DNA of 64,000 bases. It comes from Vibrio gigantis. Its GTDB lineage: Bacteria > Pseudomonadota > Gammaproteobacteria > Enterobacterales > Vibrionaceae. Made by a program: the position numbers and the translations under genes. Below are positions 42,834 through 50,737 of the stretch, piece after piece (position 1 is the stretch's first letter; each line of letters begins with the position of its first letter). The stretch lies in contig NZ_AP025493.1 in the NCBI RefSeq assembly GCF_024347515.1, positions 992,001-1,056,000 on the forward strand. Direction: 5' to 3'. A model generated the notes under the pieces. That model was not told where the DNA came from. It did no database searches and worked only from the letters and a program-made list of their open reading frames with translations.

Positions 42834-43379
42834 ATGCCAAAGATCGTCGATCATGACAAAAGACGCGAAGAGATCGCACTTAAAGCCGCAGGTGTGTTTT
42901 TAGAGTTTGGTTATAAAGAACTGGGAATGAGACAACTGTGCTCACACCTCAACATGAGTAAAAGCGCGGTTTATCACTACTACAAAAGTAAGGACGAACT
43001 TTTTAGGGCTGCGACCGAAGCCATTGTTCGACACGATGGCGGTAACCTCGCCGACTTGCCTCTAGCTGTGGATGCTACAACCGAGCAAAAGGTTGAAAAC
43101 TTCGTCCATATCTTTCAAGCGATACAGTCACGCTACTTCCAAGAGATGAAGTTGGTCTTTGATTACATTGATGTAATTGGTCAAGAAGCCGTAGCTGAAG
43201 ATGCCAGCATCGAGATCGCCAACAATAAGTATCAACAGCTGCTCGCCCAATACATCGATGCCGAGAATGCGGTCGAGCTGTATAGCATCCTCATCGGCCT
43301 ACTGACCCACCAAACCCTGTGTGGTGGAAAGCTTGAACCTGAGTATGTGCGTTCCGTGGCAAGTAAATACTTAAACTAG
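42834..43379 (+). CDS. TetR-family regulator
   Basis: A 181-residue TetR/AcrR regulator. The HTH (about 10-55) reads EEIALKAAGVFLEFGYKELGMRQLCSHLNMSKSAVYHYYKSKDELFRAATE, followed by a helical ligand-binding domain. The ribosome-binding site GAGGAAGG is strong. It is divergent from a membrane protein of unknown function; local regulation is the simplest reading. It differs from the second TetR gene at 43548 in length and recognition helix, so they are not a recent duplication. Confidence 0.88.
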   Translation: MPKIVDHDKRREEIALKAAGVFLEFGYKELGMRQLCSHLNMSKSAVYHYYKSKDELFRAATEAIVRHDGGNLADLPLAVDATTEQKVENFVHIFQAIQSRYFQEMKLVFDYIDVIGQEAVAEDASIEIANNKYQQLLAQYIDAENAVELYSILIGLLTHQTLCGGKLEPEYVRSVASKYLN

Positions 43380-43490
43380 CCAGTCTTTTGAAAAGTAAGA
43401 GTGTAGCCAAACAGTATCAAAGGCTTAGTTGCTTTAAGACGCTCAAGTTAGGTCGATTGGAATCAAGCTAAGCCAAACACACCTTTACTG

Positions 43491-43528
43491 GAACGAACGT
43501 TCAGCATAAAATATTGAACATATGTTCA
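43491..43528. promoter_or_regulatory. Tandem TetR-type operators before the TetR gene at 43548
   Basis: GAACGAACGTTC (43491-43502) and the perfect palindrome TGAACATATGTTCA (43515-43528), centres 25 bp apart, end 20 bases before the ATG. The pair fits autoregulation by the TetR protein encoded here and mirrors the pair at 22630-22665. Confidence 0.7.
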
Positions 43529-43547
43529 GATTAATGAAGTAGATGTT

Positions 43548-44132
43548 ATGGCCAAGACTGCGAAGTTCGATAGACAAGATGTTGTAGATAAAGCAACGAA
43601 CCTGTATTGGGAAAAGGGCTTTCACGCGACTTCCATGCGTAACCTGCAAGATGTGATTGATATGCGTCCGGGTAGCATCTACGCGACCTTTGGCAGCAAA
43701 GAAGGTCTGTTTAAAGAGACGCTTGCTCGTTATACCGAGCTTGGCATTCTCAACCTGAACCGCTTTCGTAGCGAAACAGATTCACCAATCAAAGCGCTTG
43801 AAAGCTTCGTAAAACGTGCTGTTGTTGAATCTAAACAAAGTGCGCCAAACGGCATGTGTATGTTGGCTAAGACGGTGGCAGAGCTGACTGACGAGCACGC
43901 CGAGTTGTTAGAAGAGGCGAAGAGGTCTCTAAAAATCATGGAAGGCGAATTCGCCAAGCTAATTGCAGAAGCACAAGAGCTTGGTGAAATAAGCAAAGAG
44001 CGTGAACCAGTTCAGCTTGCTCGACACGTTCAGGTTCAAATCGCAGGCCTGCGTACCTACGCGAAAACCTGTGACGACATCGATTTACTTAACTCAATGG
44101 TTGAAGACGTATTTAAGTATCATCCTTTTTAA
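43548..44132 (+). CDS. TetR-family regulator with TGAAC-type operators
   Basis: A 194-residue AcrR/NemR-like TetR regulator. The HTH (about 10-50) is VVDKATNLYWEKGFHATSMRNLQDVIDMRPGSIYATFGSKEGLF, and the C-terminal domain resembles the TetR_C_16-like helix bundle with NGMCMLAKTVAELTDEHAELLEEA. Cys102-type residues near MCMLAK and YAKTCDDIDL make thiol-based sensing possible, as in NemR, but this is speculation. It is monocistronic and ends at a terminator. Two GAAC-N4-GTTC operators precede it. It may also control the AhpD-like gene at 21985, whose promoter has the same sites. Confidence 0.88.
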   Translation: MAKTAKFDRQDVVDKATNLYWEKGFHATSMRNLQDVIDMRPGSIYATFGSKEGLFKETLARYTELGILNLNRFRSETDSPIKALESFVKRAVVESKQSAPNGMCMLAKTVAELTDEHAELLEEAKRSLKIMEGEFAKLIAEAQELGEISKEREPVQLARHVQVQIAGLRTYAKTCDDIDLLNSMVEDVFKYHPF

Positions 44133-44155
44133 ATGCTGAACTCAGACATATCAAC

Positions 44156-44199
44156 AAAAAGACTCCACTGTTAGCTAAGGGCTAAAGCGGAGTCTTTTT
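44156..44199 (+). terminator. Rho-independent terminator between TetR and PTS genes
   Basis: AAAAAGACTCC / GGAGTCTTTTT arms enclosing an inner TTAGC/GCTAA hairpin; bidirectional between convergent genes. Confidence 0.88.
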
Positions 44200-44247
44200 A
44201 GTTTTGATCTCGTTAACTTTGTAGCCAATTAACTCTTAGTTTAAGGG

Positions 44248-46113
44248 TTACACCTTTCTCATGATCAGCGCCTGCGCATTAAGCATCGCTTCTTTGGTGC
44301 TGACATCTAAGATCTTCACATTCGCAAAGCGCTCGACTTCTTTAATCGCCACATCATGAGCGAAGATCACCAACCTCGCCCTTTCAATATCTTTCTGTGT
44401 AATGCGATTACCTATTCCATTTGCACCTTGGGTCTCGACCTTTATACGAACTCCAAGGTGATGAGCCGCCTTTTCTAAAGACTTAGCCGCCAAGAAAGTA
44501 TGAGCAACACCTGAAGGACATGAAGTAATCGCGAGTACATCCGCTTGCCCTTCTTCCGTCACCGAGCCACCTGCTGACTGATAAGAAAGTTCGTCGCCCT
44601 CTACCACATTCTTCTTAAGCAGTATCACGATGAATGCTGTGGTTAGCGCCCCCGCAAGTGTGCCGATAATGTAGCCAATTTTGCCATCAACTACAGGCAG
44701 AACAATCCATCCGCCCCATGGTGCATGGTTTACCACATGGAACATAAAGCCAACCACGTTACCGACAATACCACCAGCAACCACAGCAGGTAGCACTCGC
44801 GCAGGGTCAGCAGCGGCAAAAGGAATTGCCCCTTCACTAATGCCAATCATCCCCATGATGCCTGCGGCTTTACCTGCTTCGCGTTCGTCTCGCTTGAACT
44901 TCTTAGGTGACAGGAAAGTCGCCAAAGCCATGCCAAGTGGCGGCGTACAAATCGCAATGCCGACACCTCCCATCAACCAAGGTTGGGTATTAACCTGAGT
45001 CTGAGCAAACAGCGTAGCGACCTTGTTGATCGGGCCGCCCATATCAAAGGCTGTCATTGCACCAAGAATACTACCGAGCACCATTTTTCCTGAGCCTGCC
45101 ATCCCCGTGAGCATTTGGTTCATCTCTAACATCACTTGAGCTATCGGGGAACCAATCACCCACATCACTGCACCACAGGTTACAAAGGTACCGACTAACG
45201 GGTAGATGAAAATAGAGCTCAGCGAGATCATGCTGTCTGGCAGTTTGATCTTCTTAAGGAGATTTACCACAAAACCTGCGAAGAAACCGACCACGATCGC
45301 CCCAAGGAAGCCCGTGTTGTATTGATCTACCGCGACCCAAGAGCCAATCATGCCAGGTGCTAACCCCGGTTTATCAGCCATTGAATACGCGATGTAGCCG
45401 CCTAGAACGGCAGTAAACAGAGTTAAGCCTGCGATACCCATCTGTGCAATGTCTGCCAGCACGCCACTTTCAGGCACAGCACCATGGCCTGAAATCATCA
45501 CTGACAAAGACAACAACACCCCACCCGCGACCACGAACGGAATCATGTGCGAAGTGCCATACAGCAAATGCTCTTTCATGCGATTAAGAGACTGCGCCCA
45601 AGGGCTGAGCGGCTCAACGTACACTTCATGATGGCTAGAGGCATAGCTATCGAAAGAGTCGGAATTGGCTTCGAGAAACAGCTCTTGAGCCTCTTCGACC
45701 GACTCGACCGCCTTTAATTTTGTAACAAAGTCATCTTCAATCAGTTTGGTCGAAATCTGTGCCAGCACCTCGATATGATGGTCGTCATTGTTGTCTGGTG
45801 AAGCGAGCATAAAGAACACATCGGACAGTTCACCGCCATCGGCACCATAATCAATCCCCGTTCGGCTGATACCTACAGCAACGGCAGGTTTAGCAACGGC
45901 AGTACTTTTCGCATGTGGAATCGCAATACCATCATCAAATCCCGTATTACCAATCCCCTCACGCTTCCAGATATCATCAAGGAATTCACTTTTATTCGAG
46001 AGCTTACCAGCGCGATCGAGTAACTCGACAAGCTCTTCAAAAACTGCCTGTTTTGAGTCTGCTTGCAAATCTAAGCAGATAATCTCGGGCTCGATAATAT
46101 TAGTGATATCCAT
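44248..46113 (-). CDS. Fructose-family PTS EIIABC (IIA-IIC-IIB order)
   Basis: A 621-residue phosphotransferase permease. Residues 1-150 are IIA (phospho-His67 in GIAIPHAKS), about 165-500 the membrane IIC (GTSHMIPFVVAGGVLL, AFDMGGPINKVA, GISEGAIPFAAADP) and 520-621 the IIB domain (active Cys532 in TSCPSGVAHT). It takes up and phosphorylates a fructose-type sugar. The domain order differs from the second EIIABC gene at 48739. The IIC part is very close to that of the 52709 gene. The upstream region contains the ATCCAGT-type AraC motif oriented toward this gene. Resembles VC1822 of V. cholerae in neighbourhood. Confidence 0.93.
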   Translation of the reverse strand: MDITNIIEPEIICLDLQADSKQAVFEELVELLDRAGKLSNKSEFLDDIWKREGIGNTGFDDGIAIPHAKSTAVAKPAVAVGISRTGIDYGADGGELSDVFFMLASPDNNDDHHIEVLAQISTKLIEDDFVTKLKAVESVEEAQELFLEANSDSFDSYASSHHEVYVEPLSPWAQSLNRMKEHLLYGTSHMIPFVVAGGVLLSLSVMISGHGAVPESGVLADIAQMGIAGLTLFTAVLGGYIAYSMADKPGLAPGMIGSWVAVDQYNTGFLGAIVVGFFAGFVVNLLKKIKLPDSMISLSSIFIYPLVGTFVTCGAVMWVIGSPIAQVMLEMNQMLTGMAGSGKMVLGSILGAMTAFDMGGPINKVATLFAQTQVNTQPWLMGGVGIAICTPPLGMALATFLSPKKFKRDEREAGKAAGIMGMIGISEGAIPFAAADPARVLPAVVAGGIVGNVVGFMFHVVNHAPWGGWIVLPVVDGKIGYIIGTLAGALTTAFIVILLKKNVVEGDELSYQSAGGSVTEEGQADVLAITSCPSGVAHTFLAAKSLEKAAHHLGVRIKVETQGANGIGNRITQKDIERARLVIFAHDVAIKEVERFANVKILDVSTKEAMLNAQALIMRKV

Positions 46114-46418
46114 GGTTTACTCTGCCTCGCCTGATTTCAGACTGAAGTAATTAGGTTCTTCCGACCTAAATTAAAATTCGATGTTAATAGGATGAAAAGA
46201 TTAGCGGTGTGTCGGCGATCATCATATAGGACGAAAGGTGCATTAACTGGATTATTGTAACCAAGAACTCAGAGTGTGACGTCCACCTTAGAATAAAAAA
46301 CGGCAATCCATAAAATCCACAGAACCCATAAACGTATCGCCCCTACGGTATGCTCCCGGTCTATACTGGGTTTTCCCATACCAGAGAGTAAAGTGGCGAG
46401 ATTAAGCCGAGAATAATA
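46114..46418. promoter_or_regulatory. Divergent PTS control region with AraC motif
   Basis: The 305 bp between EIIABC and the IIB gene hold the 19-base motif ACAATAATCCAGTTAATGC on the minus strand (46240-46258), about 130 bp upstream of the EIIABC start and directed toward it. A near copy stands before the second EIIABC gene. No other gene is visible; a frame at 46269-46463 on the minus strand is judged chance. Confidence 0.6.
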
Positions 46419-46721
46419 ATGAGAATTGTAGCGGTAACTGCGTGCCCTACAGGCATTGCGCACACCTATATGGCAGCTGATGCATTAAATAAAACAGCCC
46501 CTAAATTCAACGTTTCAATCAAGGTTGAAACACAAGGCGCTATGGGTATTGAAAACTTACTGTCTGCACAGGACATTACTCTCGCAGACAAAGTGTTGAT
46601 CGTCTCTGATATCGACATCGAACAACCAAGCCGATTCGACCCAGTAAAAACCGTATTCATTCCTATGGAAGAAGTGTTGTTGAGTGTCGATAAGGTTTTC
46701 ATCAAGCATTGTCGGGCTTGA
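46419..46721 (+). CDS. Stand-alone PTS fructose-type EIIB
   Basis: A 100-residue single-domain IIB protein: MRIVAVTACPTGIAHTYMAADAL with the phospho-Cys9, then IKVETQGAMGIENLLSAQDI. It is the only IIB-type protein in the cluster not fused to a IIA or IIC. It precedes the HPr-like/IIA gene by 7 bp and is divergent from an EIIABC gene, so it probably accepts phosphate from that protein's IIA domain or from the cluster's EIIAs. Corresponds in position to VC1823. Confidence 0.88.
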   Translation: MRIVAVTACPTGIAHTYMAADALNKTAPKFNVSIKVETQGAMGIENLLSAQDITLADKVLIVSDIDIEQPSRFDPVKTVFIPMEEVLLSVDKVFIKHCRA

Positions 46722-46728
46722 GCCTTTC

Positions 46729-47502
46729 ATGAACGAATATCAGATCACCTTCTTTGTTGACGACCCAACGGCGAACTCACATGTCGCGCAGCCGCTTGCT
46801 CGCTTAGCGAAAAAGTTCAAAAGTACCATCCGCATTATCAACATCACTCAAAATCGAACCGCCGATCTCTCCAAATCTGTCGCGATGTTACAGGTGGGTT
46901 TACTCCGAGGGGATTTATGCCAGATTACCGCGGTAGGTATTGATGCCGAGCTGGCCTGTTTTGTCATAAAAGACGTGATTGCCGAACACTACACCATGGT
47001 TGGCTCACAAGTGAATCATGAGTTCTCTAACGATCTTATCCAACGCATGCCTCAGATATGCCCACCTTGCGACATCAGGTGGCACCATGCTAAAGCACAA
47101 ACTCAACTGACCAAGTTTGAGTGCTTAAAAGGGCTCGCTCAATTAGTGCATCCAGCAGATCCGGATGAGCTGATTCTTGCCTTCATTAAACGAGAAGAAC
47201 GCTCGTCTACGTGTGTGTCACCGGGGATCGCCTTACCCCATGTGATGTTTGAATCGACCCAAGACCTCTCTATTGCCGTTATCGTCAGTGATGACCCCAT
47301 CGATTGGGCCTCTCCAATTGGCCAAGTCCACGTGGCTATAGCTTTGGTATTACCAACTAAACCGCAGCGAGAACACATTGTTGCCGCCACCAACCTGACA
47401 CGAAATCTACTACACGATCAGGTCAATGAGCGTTTGCAAAAGACCCGAAGCAGCGTCGACCTACAAGCCCTGTTGATGTACATCTCTTCACGTCTTATTT
47501 AA
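46729..47502 (+). CDS. HPr-like domain fused to a PTS EIIA domain
   Basis: A 257-residue protein from the ATG at 46729 (NEYQITFFVDD); an upstream in-frame ATG at 46684 lies inside the IIB gene. Residues about 1-90 resemble HPr (His18 in NSHVAQPLA stands where HPr His15 is; the HPr Arg17 after it is absent and Ser-46 region KSVAMLQ remains). Residues about 115-257 form a IIA domain with phospho-His in SPGIALPHV. It could be a local phosphate carrier for the cluster. In V. cholerae this position is VC1824. Confidence 0.82.
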   Translation: MNEYQITFFVDDPTANSHVAQPLARLAKKFKSTIRIINITQNRTADLSKSVAMLQVGLLRGDLCQITAVGIDAELACFVIKDVIAEHYTMVGSQVNHEFSNDLIQRMPQICPPCDIRWHHAKAQTQLTKFECLKGLAQLVHPADPDELILAFIKREERSSTCVSPGIALPHVMFESTQDLSIAVIVSDDPIDWASPIGQVHVAIALVLPTKPQREHIVAATNLTRNLLHDQVNERLQKTRSSVDLQALLMYISSRLI

Positions 47503-47519
47503 TGACTAGAACGTCAGAT

Positions 47520-48359
47520 CTAGATTGATCCTCGATACTCTGTCGGCGTTCGTCCTGTGCGGTTTTTAAAAACTCGGCAGAAATAGTTCACATCTTTAAA
47601 ACCACAACGTACAGAGACTTCATTGAGCTTAAAGTTATACTTCTTGAGCATGAACTTAGCACGGTCAACTCGCACACGAGTGATGTACTCTGCCAACGTC
47701 ATATGGCCTTGTTGGCGGAACATTCGTGACAAATGGTTAGAGGAAATACTAAAACGCGAGGCAATGCTATCTCGGGTGATCTGACGGTGGAAGTTCTCTT
47801 GAATATAGATACAAATGCCCTGATACACATCCTGAACTCGGCTGTGAGATTTCTCGACAGGCGCATCTAACATCGTCTTGCTATATTGAAGCAGTGCTTG
47901 CAGCAATAACTCATCCATCGGCTGCTTGTTACTCTCGCGTGCTAATGAACTGAGCGCCTCAAGGATATTGTCAATGGCAAAGCCAGAGCGAGTCTGAATA
48001 CTGTGCTTTTGAATATCATAAAAGCTCTCTTCGCCTTTGCGCTTACTCACCAAGCTTAAACCAAGCTGACGACGGCCAAACAACATACTCAGCACTGAGC
48101 AATCAGTATCCCAGTTCGGCTTGTTCCAACAGTTAGGCGGGATGAAAATCGCATCCCCAGCTTTCGCGACAACGTTAGTGATCTTACGATCATGACTCTC
48201 CATTTCATTAATATACTCACCGTCGAGCACCAGCTCTAGACGCGGAAAGTTCACCTGATAACTGAATGCTGAAGGCGTGTGAAAATCGCCCGCAAACCAG
48301 ATGTTATGAAATGGTTCTCGCTCATTTAATACCGACGAGATTAGGTCATGAAATATCAT
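47520..48359 (-). CDS. AraC-family regulator of the PTS cluster
   Basis: A 279-residue AraC/XylS regulator. The N-terminal cupin-type domain (about 1-140, AFSYQVNFPRLELVLDGEYINEME and AGDAIFIPPNCWNKPNW) should bind a sugar or sugar phosphate; two HTH motifs occupy about 175-278 (YITRVRVDRAKFMLKKYNFKLNEVSVRCGFKDVNYFCRVFK). It sits between the HPr/IIA gene and the second EIIABC gene and is divergent from the latter. ATCCAGT motifs in the three PTS promoters are candidate binding sites. Position of VC1825 in V. cholerae. Confidence 0.9.
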   Translation of the reverse strand: MIFHDLISSVLNEREPFHNIWFAGDFHTPSAFSYQVNFPRLELVLDGEYINEMESHDRKITNVVAKAGDAIFIPPNCWNKPNWDTDCSVLSMLFGRRQLGLSLVSKRKGEESFYDIQKHSIQTRSGFAIDNILEALSSLARESNKQPMDELLLQALLQYSKTMLDAPVEKSHSRVQDVYQGICIYIQENFHRQITRDSIASRFSISSNHLSRMFRQQGHMTLAEYITRVRVDRAKFMLKKYNFKLNEVSVRCGFKDVNYFCRVFKNRTGRTPTEYRGSI

Positions 48360-48428
48360 TTATTCGAACTCTTAAAAGCAGCAATAACGCTACGGCAATA
48401 GATATACTCCTTAGTGAAACATAGCGCT

Positions 48429-48444
48429 ATTGAGCAAAATCACA
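48429..48444. promoter_or_regulatory. CRP-like site in the AraC/EIIABC divergent region
   Basis: ATTGA-N6-TCACA, one perfect and one partial CRP half-site, in a region controlling sugar PTS genes. Weak by itself. Confidence 0.3.
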
Positions 48445-48466
48445 ATTTGAGATCTAGGTTACAAAA

Positions 48467-48660
48467 ATCCAGTAGTGGAAATAAATATCCAGTCTAAGGC
48501 CAGATTTAGAACACCGTTGTCATGATAAAAAAATCGACCTAAAACCTTATCAACAAAAGCCTTACAAGCTCACCAAAGTTGTCAACACTCCCCCAAAACG
48601 GCGCTCCTAAACGATCAAAATCACACTCTATTTAGAAGGCAACAATCATCCAGTAAATGC
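48467..48660. promoter_or_regulatory. AraC motifs before the mannose-type EIIABC gene
   Basis: ATCCAGT occurs at 48467-48473 and 48487-48493 (20 bp apart, about two helical turns) and again inside ACAATCATCCAGTAAATGC at 48642-48660, 79 bp before the EIIABC start. The latter matches 17 of 19 positions of the element upstream of the other EIIABC gene. Confidence 0.6.
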
Positions 48661-48738
48661 GTTTTTTCTTCACTACAGAAGGCAAGTAATCAATTTCAGA
48701 ATATCCCTAACAAAATAAAAACAGAGTAGGGGTTCATT

Positions 48739-50643
48739 ATGATCACAACACTGATCAATCAAGATTTGATTAAGCTTTCGCTTAGCGCTAATTCCAAAGA
48801 AGACGTATTTAAGGAACTGATAGATGTGCTATACGCACAAGGCCGAATTTCAGACAAGGCTCAGTTTCTTGCCGACATTAAAGCGCGAGAAGAACAAGGT
48901 AATACCGGCTTTGAAGAAGGCATCGCCCTACCACACGCGAAAAGTAGCGCGGTAATCAAACCTGCGGTTGTTATCGGCGTGCACAAAGAAGGCATCGACT
49001 ACGGCGCCGATGATGGTCAACCTTCAAAACTGTTCTTTATGATTGCCTCTCCCGATGGCGGCGACAATCACCATATCGAAGTATTGGCAGAGCTCTCTTC
49101 AAAACTGATTGAAGAGGGTTTCATCGAAAACTTCATGAATGCCGATTCCGAGCAAACCGCGTTGGAACTACTTCTGACGAAACCAGAGCCAGCTCAAACC
49201 GAAGAAACGACAGAAACCCAAGGCTTCATCATTGGTGTAACAGGTTGCCCAGCTGGCGTAGCACACACCTACTTGGCAGCTGAAGCGCTAGAGAAAGGCG
49301 CAGCGGCACTTGGCTACGATGTTAAGGTCGAAACCAACGGCTCTATTGGCGTTAAAAACAGCCCAACTCAAGAAGAGATTGAACGTGCAGACGCGATTGT
49401 CGTGGCTTGTGACAAGCAGGTCGACATGGCTCGTTTTGCCGGCAAACGCGTTATCTGCACCAACGTAAAAGCACCAATCAAAGACGCGCAAGGCTTGATT
49501 AAACAAGCACTCAACGCGCCAAGCTACCAAGCAGAACAAGCGCCGACCAATCAATCCGTTGCCGAAAAAGCCTCACAAGCGCGTTCAGACCTTTACCGTT
49601 ACTTGATGAATGGCGTATCACACATGATCCCATTCGTAGTGACAGGTGGCCTTTTGATTGCCCTAGCCTTAGCGATTGGTGGCGAGCCAAGTGAATCTGG
49701 CATGGCGATCCCTGCTGGCAGCATGTGGAACCAAATTCTGGAAGTGGGCGTAGTTGCCTTCACCCTGATGATCCCGATTCTGGCAGGTTACATCGCTTAC
49801 GCGATCGCTGACCGCCCTGCTCTAACCCCTGGCTTGATTGGCGGCTGGATTGCCAATAATGGCTCTTTCTATGGCGCTGACGCAGGTACAGGCTTCATTG
49901 GTGCAATCATCGCAGGTCTGTTAGTGGGCTACTTCGTTAAATGGATTACCTCGTTTAACTACCACAAATTCGTTCAGCCGCTTGTGCCTATCATGATCGC
50001 TCCAATCACTGGTTCTCTATTCATTGCAGGTCTGTTCATCTTTGTAATAGGTGCTCCAATTGCTGGATTGATGGATGCGCTTACTGCACTGCTAACTAGC
50101 ATGAGCACAGGTAACGTGGTTCTGCTTGGCATCGTACTGGGTGGCATGGCTGGCTTTGATATGGGTGGCCCATTCAACAAGGTGGCGTTCCTATTCTCGG
50201 TTGGCATGATTGCCAGCGGTCAAACTCAATTCATGGGTGCAATGGCGTGTGCAATCCCTGTTGCTCCGCTAGGTATGGCTATCGCAACCAGAATCGGCCG
50301 TAAGTTCGACCTGTTCGAATCTTCTGAAATTGAAGCGGGTAAAGCAGCCGGTGCGATGGGCTTGGTGGGTATCTCTGAAGGTGCGATTCCTTTCGCCGCA
50401 CAAGACCCGATGTCAGTTATCCCTGCCAACGTGCTTGGCTCAATGACGGCTGCGGTTATGGCGTTCTCATTTGGCATCACCAACAGCGTTGCTCACGGTG
50501 GCCCTGTGGTTGCTCTACTTGGCGCAATGAACTACCCACTGCTAGCACTTGTGTGCATGGCATCTGGTGCGGGCGTAACTGCGGTTACTTGTATCGCGCT
50601 TAAAAATCTACGCAAAGCCAAGCTAGCAACAGCAGCGGCCTAA
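48739..50643 (+). CDS. PTS fructose/mannose-type EIIABC (IIA-IIB-IIC order)
   Basis: A 634-residue PTS permease. IIA spans about 1-150 (phospho-His66 in GIALPHAKS), IIB about 163-260 (active Cys170 in VTGCPAGVAHT) and IIC about 285-630 (VSHMIPFVVTGGLLI, AGFDMGGPFNKVAF, GISEGAIPFAAQDP). The IIB and IIC order is the reverse of that in the 44248 gene. The next gene downstream is manA, so mannose is the likely substrate, giving mannose-6-phosphate for isomerisation; VC1826 at this position was reported to handle mannose and fructose. The upstream region has AraC motifs. A large hairpin separates it from manA. Confidence 0.93.
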   Translation: MITTLINQDLIKLSLSANSKEDVFKELIDVLYAQGRISDKAQFLADIKAREEQGNTGFEEGIALPHAKSSAVIKPAVVIGVHKEGIDYGADDGQPSKLFFMIASPDGGDNHHIEVLAELSSKLIEEGFIENFMNADSEQTALELLLTKPEPAQTEETTETQGFIIGVTGCPAGVAHTYLAAEALEKGAAALGYDVKVETNGSIGVKNSPTQEEIERADAIVVACDKQVDMARFAGKRVICTNVKAPIKDAQGLIKQALNAPSYQAEQAPTNQSVAEKASQARSDLYRYLMNGVSHMIPFVVTGGLLIALALAIGGEPSESGMAIPAGSMWNQILEVGVVAFTLMIPILAGYIAYAIADRPALTPGLIGGWIANNGSFYGADAGTGFIGAIIAGLLVGYFVKWITSFNYHKFVQPLVPIMIAPITGSLFIAGLFIFVIGAPIAGLMDALTALLTSMSTGNVVLLGIVLGGMAGFDMGGPFNKVAFLFSVGMIASGQTQFMGAMACAIPVAPLGMAIATRIGRKFDLFESSEIEAGKAAGAMGLVGISEGAIPFAAQDPMSVIPANVLGSMTAAVMAFSFGITNSVAHGGPVVALLGAMNYPLLALVCMASGAGVTAVTCIALKNLRKAKLATAAA

Positions 50644-50658
50644 GCCATTTCAACTCCA

Positions 50659-50715
50659 ATGGCTTGAGCCCACTCTACTCTCAGATTTCATTAGGCCGAG
50701 TAGAGCTCAAGCCAT
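50659..50715 (+). repeat. Long intercistronic hairpin before manA
   Basis: ATGGCTTGAG (50659-50668) pairs with CTCAAGCCAT (50706-50715), and inside it CTCTACTC (50673-50680) pairs with GAGTAGAG (50698-50705). The 57-nt structure is followed by TTTCCTTT, not by a clean T-run. It lies between the EIIABC stop and the manA start and may stabilise, process or partly terminate the mRNA. Confidence 0.75.
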
Positions 50716-50737
50716 GTTTCCTTTCATGGTGATTTCG

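Noticed and set aside
46269..46463. 64-codon open frame on the minus strand in a PTS control region
   Set aside because: It overlaps the start of the IIB gene and the AraC motif region and has no ribosome-binding site or familiar features.
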